Assembly (NCBI GenBank): GCA_025716855.1
Contig: JAIXMQ010000011.1
Span: 372,001-436,000, forward strand
Reading direction: 5' to 3'
Source: Pilaira anomala
Lineage: Eukaryota > Mucoromycota > Mucoromycetes > Mucorales > Mucoraceae
Length of the DNA stretch: 64,000 nt
Shown: positions 1 through 11,323 of the stretch, piece by piece
Layout: the number at the start of each line of letters is the position of its first letter
How positions within the stretch are numbered: the first letter of the stretch is position 1
Translations under genes and position numbers: made by a program
Notes under the pieces: model-generated
The model's database searches: none
The model's input: only the letters and a program-made list of their open reading frames with translations
Told to the model about the DNA's origin: nothing

Positions 1-1897
1 ATTTTACAGTAAGAGGATTATATTTGGGTCTTCTTGTATAATGTAGTTAACCTCCTCCAACAAGTATTTATTCGTCACATGACCATTTGAAAAATGGGGT
101 TTGATAGGTAACATTCTCCCGAAAATGTGCTCAACTTTAAATTTAGTTTGGTCAGTAGTATGAAATGACTTTTAAAAAAGATATTTTTGATAGATAAAAA
201 TAGACAGCTTTATATTTTTAAAACTTGATACAAGAGAGCTATTAGTTAATTACGATGTCCTTCGTAATAATAAAAAGTAGATTATATTAGAAAAAAAGAC
301 GAATAGTGATAGTTACATGTATAGTACATATACTTTTTCGTTAATAGAAAAAAGAGAGTTTTGACTTGTGAGCAGGATTACATAATCTCGGCAATCTTGA
401 TCCGGTAGTGCTTTTTTTTTTGTAGTCATCATATAGTCACTGATACAAAAAAAATTTTAATTGAATAAAATGCAAAATTAATCATACAATATTTTATTTA
501 ATTGAATGATTGTATTTATCACAGGAATATATATATATAATTGACTTTTTTGAATGCTCTTTTTTTTTTAAAAAAAATAAAATGAAATGACGAAAGGGTT
601 GATTTATATATACACCGCTTGACAACTAATATTGAGGTTGCCAGGAACAGATATTAATAACTATATATATACATACATATTTTGACATGTCCCTCAAGGT
701 ACATGCAATTGTTCATTTTATGCTGTATTATATTAAAAATGAGGTAAAGTAACGCGAAATGAGATCTTAATTCGAACATAAAAAGTTAATATATTTTTTG
801 ATTGTTCAAGTCTTTAAAAGCCAGGTGAATCTAATGATTGGCTAAACAGGTAAAAAAAAAAGGGGGGGGGGATTAATCATTCAACAATAGAAATTTGTGA
901 TATATACACCAAAAAAATATCAATTGATTTAATCTAATTTTGGGCTATTGAAACACGTCTGTAAGTTACTTTTTTAAGTAAGGAGGGTTTAGTTGGTAAT
1001 TGTATCACTCTGTTATTGCTTCATAATAGAAACTTTTCCTTATTTTATTAAATATAACTAGTAATATAAAGAGACAGAAAGAGACGGAATTAAAGTCTGT
1101 AAACAAAAAAAAAAAAAAAAAAAAAAATAGACTAAACAAAAACAAAAAGCGATATAGTTAAAAGTATATGTGTCATTAAATAAACCCCCCCCCCCCACAC
1201 ACACACACAAAGCAAAAAGTTTTTAAAACCTACAAACAAGTTTTATTAAATATATTCAAACGCATGTATATTCCCACCCAAGAAGTCCAATCCAGGTGAT
1301 CAATATACGCTACTTGAATAAAAAAGAATAATTTATTATTGTTTCGAGAATAGCAGTTGTGTATTACACACAAACATACTATGTTAAAAACAAAAGGATT
1401 CATATTACAATTGATTCATATGATTATAACTGAAGGAGAAAAGAAAAAAAAACCCCATTATAGGCGTACTTTTAATCTTTTAATAAGTTTAACTATTTTT
1501 TTTTTCTTTTTTTTTATAATCCCTTTTTCCTTCTCAACCCTTTTTTATTAAACTAAGTTTTTTTTTTTTTTTTCATCTCTTTTTTTTTTTTCACACACAC
1601 ACACGACAAATAACTCTAGGTTCTAACACGTACGTATATCGTTTTTCATTCATCTATTGTTATTACAAAAGAAAAAAGGCCACATCATAGTAAGAAAGAG
1701 ATGATGAGTTTCTTTTTTTTTTTTTCGCTCTGCTGTGCACAGAAAAAAAAAAAAAAAAAGAACTCAGAGATAAAGGAGCGAAATGAGTTCATTTTATTCC
1801 TTTTCTCTCTTCATTTTTTTTTCTTTATTAGCCGGTTTTTCAATACAACCTAGTTTACTCCCTTCTAACGCGTTTCTGTTCAATTATAGAAACAAAA
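1..1897. other. Intergenic, AT-rich, promoter side of PP1
   Basis: I see no supportable gene here. The stretch is rich in A/T homopolymers (for example an A-run near 1105-1127 and T-runs near 1556-1573 and 1710-1725), with a short CA microsatellite near 1196-1209. The pyrimidine-rich stretch from about 1700 up to the PP1 start codon probably contains that gene's promoter and 5' leader. Nothing at the left edge looks like the end of a gene. Confidence 0.6.
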
Positions 1898-3212
1898 ATG
1901 TCAGATACAGTGGAAGCCGATGTTGATTCAATTATATCACGCCTTTTGGAAGGTAAAAAAATATATTATTATTATTATTATTATTATTTTTTTTTTTTTT
2001 TTTACTGAGCAAAGAAAAAAATAAAATAAAAACTCATAGTAAGAGGAAGTCGCCCGGGTAAACAAGTACAACTTGGAGAGAATGAAATTCGATTTTTATG
2101 TCAAAAAGCACGCGAAATATTCATGAATCAACCTATACTATTGGACCTTGAAGCACCTATTAAAGTGTGTGGTGATATTCATGGTCAATACTATGATCTT
2201 TTAAGATTATTTGAATACGGAGGGTTTCCACCTGAAGCCAATTATTTGTTTATGGGTGACTATGTAGATAGAGGAAAACAATCTCTCGAGACAATCTGTT
2301 TATTGTTGGCTTACAAAATCAAATACCCTGAAAATTTTTTTATTCTTCGTGGTAATCATGAGTGTGCTAGTATTAATCGTATATATGGTTTCTATGATGA
2401 ATGTAAGTTTTTATATGTATTTTCTTTTATTTTTATCTTATTAATCCTCTCTCTTTATCACCTTTTCTTTGGGGGGGATTTTTTTTTTTTTTTTTTTTTT
2501 TTAGGTAAAAGACGATATAATATAAAGCTTTGGAAGATCTTTACTGATTGTTTCAACTGTTTACCCATTGCTGCCATTATTGATGAAAAGATCATGTGTA
2601 TGCATGGTGGTCTTTCACCTGATTTACAAACTATGGAACAAATTCGTAGAGTTATGCGTCCCACGGATGTACCAGACACAGGTAAAAAAAAAAAAAAAAA
2701 AAAAAAGAGGAAGAAACAAAAACAAAAATAAGGAGAAAAAAGTTGAATTAACAAAAAAAAAAAAAACAATCTAGGTTTATTATGTGATTTGTTATGGTCT
2801 GATCCTGACAAGGACATTACTGGTTGGAGTGAAAACGATCGTGGCGTTTCATTTACCTTTGGAGCAGACATTGTTTCTCGATTCTTACAAAAGCATGATT
2901 TGGATCTTATTTGTCGTGCTCATCAAGTGGTAGAAGATGGTTATGAATTTTTTGCCAAGAGACAGTTGGTGACCTTATTTTCTGCACCCAACTATTGTGG
3001 AGAATTTGATAATGCTGGTGCTATGATGAGTGTCGATGAGTCTTTAATGTGTTCATTCCAGGTATATATATAAAGAGTGTATTTTTTTTTTAAAAAAAAA
3101 AAAAAAAACCTTAAAATAACCTTGCTTTGATTAGATTCTGAAACCTGCCGAGAAGAGAGCAAAGTATGGTTATAATTCTGGTGGTAAAGGAAAACCCAGA
3201 CAAAAGGCGTAA
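1898..3212 (+). CDS. Serine/threonine protein phosphatase PP1 catalytic subunit
   Basis: This is the catalytic subunit of type 1 protein phosphatase (the Glc7/Dis2 family), a metallophosphatase that removes phosphate from Ser/Thr and is steered by regulatory subunits in glycogen metabolism, mitosis and polarity. I infer five exons: 1898-1952, 2040-2402, 2505-2681, 2775-3061 and 3135-3212, totalling 960 nt or 319 aa, normal for the family. The metal-binding signatures GDIHG, GDYVDRG and RGNHECAS are present, followed by [17 protein letters not shown] and the [19 protein letters not shown] block. The start gives [18 protein letters not shown] joining to VRGSRPGK, the standard PP1 N-terminus. 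Introns 1-4 all carry long A or T homopolymers. The short basic tail ends in QKA and lacks a TPPR motif. Identity as PP1 rather than PP2A is clear. Confidence 0.97.
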
Positions 3213-4219
3213 AAAAACCTTAAAAAAACCCTATACATATATATAAAAATGTTCGTTTCTTCCCTCCATTCCTCTCTAACCTCTCTCTCTCTAACCTCTC
3301 TCTCTCTCTCTCTCTCCCTCTCTCAAACCTACAAATGAGTTGTCTCTAATTAAATACATATTTACATTTTTACATTTTTGCTTTTTTACTTTTTTATTTC
3401 TTCTTCTTTTTTGTGTGGGAACTCTGCCCTTAAAAAAAAGCAAGTATCTTGCAGGATATTGTTTTGCGTACGTCTATTTATCAGCCTGAAACGTTGTATT
3501 TGCGTGTGTAAAAAAAAAAAAAAAAAGGAACAATGACGATTATTTAAGTCTGGTTCTATAAATAAATTCTCAAACTCCAAGATACAAATTTAAACTTGCA
3601 TAATTATCCATGGATATATATATACTTGTTGTTGTCATGTCTACACATAATTTATACTCTCAGTCGCCCTTTTGTTCTTAGAATCCTTTTTCAGAAATTA
3701 TCTTCAATAAATCAATGGAAATGGGCAGAGGTGAAATGGCTTCTTGGTCGCATTTAGGATCATTTAAGAACCTGAATCTTTTTTTTTTTTTTTCGCCCGC
3801 AAGAAAAAAACGATAAGGTATAGTTATACTTTAGTGATGTATCATTATTGAGTCATAGCATTGAAAAAAAAAATAACAATAGGTTAAAGAAAACAGGAAC
3901 GTGCTTCTAATAAAGTGATAATATATATAAGATAGAGTAAAGCTCCGAGGAATTGAAACTGTTTGATGGCCCTGAATCTTCGAGAAATTCAAGCAGCTTC
4001 CTCTTAGAAGCTCCACTTTCTAGAATTTTATCGTACTACACTACTGAATTAGCCATCCTCCTATGTACCAGAAATCTAAATTTCAGCACACAGACCAAAC
4101 AAAAAAAAAAGCTATTGAGTAAAATCAAGGTCCAACTGTTTAAAGCCTAAACTCGGAAATTTCGTTATAAAAACAAAATCCAGTTACCACACCAAAAATA
4201 TCCGAAATACACTACTAGC

Positions 4220-4255
<36 letters not shown>

Positions 4256-5231
4256 AGAAAGAAAAGTTTTAATTGATAAAAGCTTTACTAATATCTTTAT
4301 CTGTATAATGTACAACAATGCTTCGCCTATTTTTAATTAAAGGGCATTACTTTTTGACTGATTTTTTTTTACACATTCTTTTATTTTAAATGATATCTTC
4401 CAAAAAAGGCGCTTTTTTATTGTTATAATTTTTTTTTTCACATGATGTATACACACACACAAACATATTAGAATGCGGTCTGGTTACCATGCGATCATCA
4501 ACTACATTTGACTTTCATTCTCCATCATATGTTCAACTATATAACCATTCAATTACCGAGAATGATAGGAATGCTAAATATACATAGAACTCTTATAAAT
4601 CTAAACTGTATAATATTTAACTGTTGTATTCAACAAAAAAAAAAAAAGTGGGACCTTATAACTTGATGATGAAGCAGTTGATAATCAACGTATTAATTAA
4701 AGGAGAGAGTGATAAAAAAAAAATATAGAAAAAATAGAATGGTGTGATACTACATTATAAGAATCGAAATTGAACAGGGGGGGGGGGGCTTTTGTAAGAT
4801 GACCTGAGTGAAGAGAGAGCACTAACCGCATAATTTTATAGCACAATTGTAATAATGCAGCGGAGACAAAAGCCAAAATTGTACAACGTTTTTTGGGTTT
4901 TAGTGTAACATTTAGGATTCATTTAAAAAAAAACAGAATTAATTACTTCTTTCTTTTACGGCTCAAGAGTGAATGCAAAGCGTGATAATGCTTATTCTAT
5001 ATGTATAGTACGATAAACTTTTTAGAAGAACATGGATTCGGTTTGAAAAGGTAAAAAAAAAAAAAAAAGTTACATAGGTCACGTGCGACTAAAAGCCCGG
5101 CATCTTTTTTTTTTTTAACAAAAAGTTCAATATCAATCTTTTCTTTCTTTTTTTCTCTCTCATTTAAAAATTATTTTTACTTTTTGTATTATTTGTGTTT
5201 TCTGTATTAAAAAAAAAAAAAAATAAACAAA
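3213..5231. other. Intergenic between PP1 and F-box gene
   Basis: This is 2 kb without a supportable gene. It begins with the PP1 3' region, which holds an imperfect CT repeat (about 3277-3325). It also holds a run of about 31 A (4223-4253), a G-run near 4777-4787 and several A/T homopolymers. Short open frames of 60-65 codons here have homopolymer-driven composition and no recognisable motif. The T-rich stretch from about 5100 to 5231 is probably the promoter and leader of the F-box gene. Confidence 0.55.
3277..3325. repeat. Imperfect (CT)n microsatellite
   Basis: CT dinucleotide repeat with interruptions, just downstream of the PP1 stop codon and probably within its 3' untranslated region. 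Confidence 0.8.
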
Positions 5232-6302
5232 ATGAATTTGATAAATTTACCAAACGAATTATTGCAAATCATAACCAACTATTTACCACAACAAAGTGTT
5301 TCTCGATTATGTCTAACCTGTACTCAGGGTTATCAACTCTTCTTACCAAAACTCTATCGACATATTGAGTTAGGCCATCGTACACAGACCAGACAGCTTG
5401 AACTAGGTTTAATACGAAACTCATTCCTGAAAGAAACCGTAAAAGAATATACTCAATCCTTGACACTCAATAGCCGTCAAGGAGGCAATAGTCATTGGTC
5501 CATCCTATCGCTCTTTGAACAGTTACCAAAAATAAAGCATTTACAATTTCGCGATTTCTTGACTCTCTCTGTAACTAAAGTCAATCAAGTCTTGAATATC
5601 TTGCCAAGGTTAGAAAAACTGGATTTTTCTTATTGCGACTTGACAACGAATCACTCAAAAGATGAACAGGAAGAAGAAGAACAAGGCACGAAGAAACAAA
5701 TGGTGTGCAACAACTTGGTTGAATTAAATTTAATTTGGACAGATTTCTCTGCCGATGCAATTCGGCAACTCGTTCTAATTACACCGAATCTAAACCGTGT
5801 CATCTTGGGCGCAAATCATAATCGACATAGATTAGCCAATGATGAATCACTTTTAATCTTAACAAATCACTGTCAAACCATCAAAGATTTATCAATTTCT
5901 TTACAGCAAGTGAAAGAGAGTTCTATCTGTCAACTGATTCGTTCCTATGGACCTCAATTAGAAACACTTTCCATACGATGTGAAGGAAACGAAACCATTC
6001 AGACCATATCACAGTATACGAAGCGGTTACAACAACTCACGATTCGATGTAACAATTCTGGGTATAATAACGTGATGAATATATTAGAACAGTGTCAATT
6101 CTTGACACATTTAGAGATGGTGAGTTGGCCCTTACAGGATGTGCCGAGTATCGTTTTAGATCAGATAAGGTGTCGACAAGATACCAGTGCTTCTTTTATT
6201 GCGGCTCCTACCTCTCTCTATATAGAAGGCATCAAAAGAACCGTCGCTTTAGATAGACAAGACTTACAAGAGATACGTAGACTCTGTCTTTATTCGCAAT
6301 GA
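5232..6302 (+). CDS. F-box / leucine-rich-repeat protein
   Basis: This is a 356-aa intronless protein with an N-terminal F-box-like motif (about residues 3-42: LPNELLQIITNYLPQQS, then SRLCLTC and a LPKLYRHIEL end). Degenerate leucine-rich repeats follow from about 90 to 300 (for example LPRLEKLDFSYCDL, LVELNLIWTDFS, CQTIKDLSIS, LETLSIRC, LQQLTIRC, LTHLEMVS). F-box proteins of this design are substrate adaptors of SCF ubiquitin ligases: the F-box binds Skp1 and the LRRs choose the substrate. The substrate cannot be inferred. A charged low-complexity insert (KDEQEEEEQG) sits between repeats near residue 140. The start codon follows an A-rich leader and is the first in-frame Met. Such genes are expanded in Mucoromycota, so no orthology is claimed. 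Confidence 0.85.
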   Translation: MNLINLPNELLQIITNYLPQQSVSRLCLTCTQGYQLFLPKLYRHIELGHRTQTRQLELGLIRNSFLKETVKEYTQSLTLNSRQGGNSHWSILSLFEQLPKIKHLQFRDFLTLSVTKVNQVLNILPRLEKLDFSYCDLTTNHSKDEQEEEEQGTKKQMVCNNLVELNLIWTDFSADAIRQLVLITPNLNRVILGANHNRHRLANDESLLILTNHCQTIKDLSISLQQVKESSICQLIRSYGPQLETLSIRCEGNETIQTISQYTKRLQQLTIRCNNSGYNNVMNILEQCQFLTHLEMVSWPLQDVPSIVLDQIRCRQDTSASFIAAPTSLYIEGIKRTVALDRQDLQEIRRLCLYSQ

Positions 6303-6513
6303 TATAATAAAATAATGATACCTTTTTTTTTTGCATTAATTTACTTTATATTGGTTTTTACCACTGCATGACAGTTGTTGACACGTGATCTAAATCACCT
6401 CTGTATTTGAGACAGTCACTTGTGTCACTTTACGAAAAAAAAAACAAAACGTAAAAAAAAAAAAATATGCTTCCAAAAGGTGTATCTCATTTATTTTTGT
6501 ATAAAGATATAGG

Positions 6514-7278
6514 ATGGTAAGTATATTTTATTACTTTTATAACATAGAATTTGATATTAATGCATAATATAATTTTAGTCTGTAAGTAACTTATATATAT
6601 ATACATATAAAAAAATAGAAGAAAAAAACAGTTGACGATTGTAAAAATATATAGTATTTTTTACCTCATTTAACTAACGGTTGGCAAGTTGATCAAGCCA
6701 TCTTGTCAGAAGAAGATCGTGTTGTTATTATTCGGTTTGGACACGATTGGGATCCCACCTGTATGCAAATGGATGAAGTTTTGTACAGTATTGCAGAGAA
6801 AGTAAAGAATTTTGCTTGTATTTACTTGGTAATAATAGTAATATATATAAAAAGAGGGTTTACAATAAACTAAAAATAAAATTATCTAGGTGGATATTAC
6901 AGAGGTTCCTGATTTTAACAAGGTAAGTGTATATTAATGTAATCAATAATAGGGAGTAAAAAAAAAAAAAGTATTTTAATGCAAGACGTTTTTTGTTAGA
7001 TGTACGAATTATATGATCCGTGTACAACCATGTTTTTCTTTCGTAATAAGCACATCATGGTGGATTTAGGTACTGGTAACAACAATAAGATCAATTGGGC
7101 TTTAGATGATAAACAAGAAATGATCGATTTAGTTGAAGTAAGTTGAAATCATAATAACCTGACAACAACAAAAACTAATTTTTTTTTTTTTTAACTGTAG
7201 ACGGTTTATCGTGGTGCAAGAAAAGGTAGAGGTTTAGTGGTGTCACTCAAAGATTATTCAACAAAATATCAGTATTAA
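6514..7278 (+). CDS. DIB1: U5 snRNP 15-kDa protein Dib1/Dim1 (TXNL4A family)
   Basis: This is a thioredoxin-fold core component of the U5 snRNP and the U4/U6.U5 tri-snRNP, needed for pre-mRNA splicing. I infer six exons: 6514-6516 (ATG only), 6579-6581 (TCT), 6655-6828, 6890-6922, 7000-7137 and 7201-7278, totalling 429 nt or 142 aa, the same length as human TXNL4A. Family blocks are nearly invariant: NGWQVDQAILSEEDRVVVIRFG, DWDPTCMQMDEVLYSIAEKVKNF, VDITEVPDFNKMYELYDP and DLGTGNNNKINWALDDKQE. The start is unusual. The ATG stands alone before a GTAAGT donor, and a 3-nt exon flanked by perfect splice sites restores the conserved Met-Ser-Tyr N-terminus. Skipping it would still leave an in-frame 141-aa protein. 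An upstream ATG at 6467 opens a short out-of-frame uORF if it is transcribed. Confidence 0.95.
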
Positions 7279-7416
7279 AAATCATATCATTTTTTATTTA
7301 TTTTTTTGGAAAAGAAAATATTTATAAACAAAAAAGAATTTGAAGAGAAGAGGGGGGCAGGGTATTTTTTTTTTTTACTCTATTTCTTTTTTTTTTTAAG
7401 TTGTTGTTATCATTGT

Positions 7417-7992
7417 TCATTGACGAAAGAAATCCAAAAAAGTTTCAGAAGAAGGAGTAGGTGGTAAAGCAGCTTGTTGTTCACGAAAAACCAATCTTTG
7501 TTCTCTCAACACAATTACTCTTTCCTCAAGCTCGGTTATCGATAAAGATGCTCTGTTTTGTTTATAACCAAGATAATCACGAATTTCTTTTGTTCTACTA
7601 ATGTTGGCTATATGGAAACGACTGTTGATAGTTGTGTAATCAACTGGAAGTTGTAAAGCTAAAGTCAACCATTCGTTTCTTAGCCCTCTTTCTCTGATAC
7701 GCTGTGATTTAATTCCATATTTAACCTTGGTTATTGCTCTACAGAGAGGACCATCTTGATCAGAAGGTGGATTATATTGTTGTTCTTTTAAAAGTGAGAT
7801 ACGTCTTTTTTCTCTTAAAGCTTCTGAAGCTAAAGGAATGAGATCAGAGAGTGAAACAGTGTCTCTTCTAGCGAGTCTTGTGGGTTTGATATCGTCTTCG
7901 TCGTCACTTGGGTTAGGCGTAGGTGGCAACATGATATCATCCATTAAAGGAATAGTTTTAATAGGAAAGGGTAAGCACTTTTCGGTATCCAT
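7417..7992 (-). CDS. Uncharacterised 191-aa protein
   Basis: This is a single-exon frame of 191 aa that I do not recognise. The first 40 residues are acidic and proline-rich (LPPTPNPSDDEDD). The middle is basic (REKRRISLLKE, KYGIKSQRIRERG), with a central segment of mixed helix-like composition, followed by a predicted coiled-coil-like stretch near 150-175 (ITELEERVIVLREQRLVFREQQ). The tail is LPPTPSSETFLDFF, echoing the N-terminal LPPTP. Codon use and amino-acid balance look like a real protein rather than homopolymer artefact. It is convergent with DIB1 (138 bp between stop codons) and shares a 5' orientation with the RasGEF gene upstream. No signal peptide or membrane segment is visible. 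Confidence 0.7.
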   Translation of the reverse strand: MDTEKCLPFPIKTIPLMDDIMLPPTPNPSDDEDDIKPTRLARRDTVSLSDLIPLASEALREKRRISLLKEQQYNPPSDQDGPLCRAITKVKYGIKSQRIRERGLRNEWLTLALQLPVDYTTINSRFHIANISRTKEIRDYLGYKQNRASLSITELEERVIVLREQRLVFREQQAALPPTPSSETFLDFFRQ

Positions 7993-8158
7993 TTATAAGT
8001 TGTACGAAAAAAGTAATGTTTTAAAATATATGTAAAGAAGAAGAAGAAGAAAAATATGTAATGAAGATAAAAAAAAAAAAAAAAAATTAAAAGAGAGTGG
8101 GATTATTTATATGTAAAAAAAAAAAAAAAGGTTTAAATGCTGTGGTACAGAAAAAAAT

Positions 8159-11100
8159 TTATTTTAAAGAGGTTAACCAACGAGAAGAGGTTGAACTACT
8201 TGTTGATAAAGAAGACATATTTGGTCTTGGCTCTATTTCTATTGATCTTTCATATAATTCCTATTTTAAAAATAAAATAAAATTAGAATAAAGAAACCAA
8301 AAAGTGTGTTTAACAACTTTACATCTTCTGTCGAAATAGTTTGGTTTCCAATTAGATAAAGTAAAATGGGGTTAGACTCAAGCAGATGGTAACTCGGATA
8401 TTGAAATCTCATCATCTCTAATATTGATTCACCCATAAACCGAAATTTATTCCAATGCACCTTTCCGTCCATCTTGTGATCTTTGTTAGCCTCACCGAGG
8501 GAAACCAAGTCTTGTTGATGAATACCTCTAATATAAAAAAAAAAAAGTTAATATCTTTTTTTTTCATATACTTTGTATGTATTATAACGATTTAAACTGT
8601 ACAAATAAGGAATACCCGGAAGTTCCGTTTGCTTTAATGTGGATCGATAATTAGAAAAGGACCTATTGAACGAGTTAAAGTTGTTACAACTAAATAAATC
8701 ACGTCTCTATAAACAACTATTTTTATTTACCTTTCCGAACTCATTAAACTTTCTAGTGCCAAGTACTGATCATACAATACTTTATTATTTACTCTTGTCT
8801 GTTCTCTTGTACGCTTTAACCTTAATATAGCCGCACTATTTACACCGGCTAATACAGCCATTAAAGTATTAAAATTATTTAATTTTCTAAGCTCCTGTAT
8901 ACATATATATAAAAATTATTAAGAAAATGCTTATGTATATACTATTCGACAACATTATTTACCACTGCTATTTTTAAACAAACTTCAAAAACGATCACTC
9001 TTTTCTCTAATAACGATTGGTTTATAATCATAGAAGAAATCCAACCTGAAATGTAATTAAAATGTTCTATTGAAGCCAACACAGGATTCTTATTAGGACC
9101 ACTATGATGCTTCTTTTGTATCCACAAGTGACGCAAAAAATCACGCGCTTGAATCTTTCGAAATATTTCTGCTTCAATAAATGTGAATTGTTCTGCAATT
9201 TCTGTTGGTGAGAATCGAGTGACAGTTTCAAATAAGTCATGACTACTAAATAAAGTTTGGCGCTCCTCTTCCTTCTCCTCCTCCCCCTCCGCCTCATTAT
9301 CATCATCAACCTTAATTAGACCTCCTCCAAATATGGCAGGACAATAAGTTAAGCTTTTTCGGCCTGTATCTGAACAAGCAGGTGAAGAATTCCTTCGATT
9401 GTTTTGATGATCATGACTTGTAAGTGAAATAATAGATCTAAATGAAACCGGTAATCGGGGATGAGAGTTTGTAGACGCTGTCCTTCTCAGTGAAGAGGAT
9501 AAAAGTCTTGATGTCATGGTAGGCTTCTTTTTAATGACATGTTCTCGATTTATCCAGTCAAACGAATCATTATAATTACTACTACTAGTATCTGTTTTCT
9601 TTTGCTTTTCCGGTCCCTCATCTGACATACCCCAAGTATCTTTATCACAGATTTCAGGATCTCTTTGAGCTAATGGCAAAAGGTTATCGCTTATATCTGA
9701 TACATGTTCAAAAGTTGATATTCGTTCTAAAAACTCTATCATGATCCGACGAGTTGCCGAACTTTTAAAGTCTCCCCAGTATTGGGAAAACCAAAGATGA
9801 AAAAATGATTGAATTCTACATTATACAGTGCAGATCTTTCAGTATTTAATTTTGTTTATTTTTTATTTTTCAAGTCACTATACCTTTCTTGTCTTATGGT
9901 CAGTATTGATGATGTGTCATCACCATCTTGTGTCAAATCTGATTCGAACCTAAGCTGTATTAATACGTCTTGTGTCTTTATATTTCATTTTTTTTTTTTT
10001 TTTTACCTTTCAATTAAAATATTTACCAAGTCTATAGGCTTCATGAATTTACGAAACACAATTAAAAATATAATTACAATTTGCTCATCTGTACTCAATA
10101 AAATGCATTAAAAATCTTTGTTATTTCATCGCTTAAGAGCAAGTTTTTTTTTTTTTTTTTTTACCGTGATGATTTGCAAGAACTTGATCTACAATATTTG
10201 ATATGGTCTCACCACCAGCTGCTGTTGTACGACAGCTACTACTTCTACTGACATTTTTCGAGGCATCATGACTGTTTAAATTTTAATATTTAGTTTAAAT
10301 GAATTTTTTTGCATATATATGACTGATGGTATTAGATTTTTATTCATTATTACCTAGTCGGTGGTATTGGTGATGATGGTGATGGCGACGGTATATTAAT
10401 AGAATAATCGGTCGTATCCTGTTTCTGATTTTGTAATAATAACTTTCTATCTGAATAAATGAATTGGATAAAATACTTTTGTATAAGGTGAATACCGTGA
10501 TGAGTAACATTATCCGCTTCAATCGCTTTCACTCCAAATAAATTCGCTATCAGATGACCTAATTGCGGATCTACCGTTCTTTGTACTGTGAGATCTGATT
10601 TAAGACCAATCAAAAGACAAGGGACTTGTTTAGACACAAAAATGTCTGATTATGCCAAAAATAAAAATAAAAAGTGTTGGTATGTATTTTTTTTTTAAAA
10701 AAAAGCACACACATATATATATATGTATATAAGGCACGTACTGATTATATCTGGTAGATAACTCATAGAATCTCGATTTGTCGTATCGTAACATATAAAT
10801 ACACCATCTAATAAATCCAAGTCCTAGATAAGAATAAACAAAAACAAAAACAAAAACATTGTTATTTGCACGGCTATATAAAGTATACATAAAAACAACA
10901 AACTGGTAAAATAACATACAGGAGGTATTCCATTGTATTCAATGACTTGAATAATAAATGTATCGTTATTCTTTAGTCGATATAATTTCCCTAGTGAGTG
11001 AAGTAGAAAAAGGGTTATTTAATGATTAATAAAAGCTTTTTTTTTTCTCTGCATACTGTGAATGTCAGACTTTAATTCTTGAAGACCCAAACAACTTATT

Positions 11101-11323
11101 AATGTTGATTTTCCGGTATTGTTTACACCAGATATTACTGCTAATACGAAAGATACCTATTGTATTCAATAGATTAGTAAATATAAAAAATAGAAAAAAA
11201 AATTTTTTTAGGGCCTTATAAAAAACTGACATGTTGTTCTTTCATTTTTTTGCATGGAGTCGAAGAAGAATTTAGAAGAGACTTCTGCTTTAACATCAAA
11301 TTTATTTTACGAGATAGCCACAT
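8159..11323 (-). CDS. Ras guanine-nucleotide exchange factor with N-terminal Ras-like domain
   Basis: The CDC25-type RasGEF would catalyse GDP release from a Ras-family GTPase at membranes. Twelve exons (complement 11231-11323, 11057-11156, 10920-10990, 10742-10823, 10354-10645, 10165-10271, 10007-10088, 8963-9815, 8731-8894, 8603-8662, 8323-8527, 8159-8260) sum to 2211 nt, or 736 aa, with every junction phase matching. Residues about 32-200 resemble a small GTPase: P-loop GVNNTGKST (41-49), FICYDTTNRDS and LLIGLKSDL. A RasGEF_N (REM) segment follows at about 245-325 (VFRKFMKPIDL, LWFSQYWGDF, FLERIST). The catalytic CDC25 domain is about 475-715 (FSPTEIAEQFTFIEAEIF, SIEHFNYISGWISSMI, LRKLNNFNTLMAVLAGVNSAAI, ELPGIPYLGIHQQDLV). 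A Ser/acidic-rich linker lies between. The GTPase-like part is degenerate (see findings). Exon 1, with its GTCAGT donor, is the least certain. Confidence 0.88.

Noticed and set aside
2458..2871. 137-codon frame on the minus strand inside the PP1 gene
   Set aside because: Shadow of PP1 exons with Phe/Lys homopolymer segments from introns.
3831..4150. Two short opposing frames (about 61 and 65 codons) between PP1 and the F-box gene
   Set aside because: They overlap each other, lack motifs and are no longer than chance frames in this composition.
6467..6520. Alternative DIB1 start at ATG 6467
   Set aside because: The frame is not compatible with the conserved Dib1 protein through either splice path. 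At most it is a uORF.
9930..9965. B-box-like sequence (GGTTCGAATC on the minus strand) suggesting a tRNA in a RasGEF intron
   Set aside because: No T-stem pairing, no A box at the right distance and no acceptor stem could be built.
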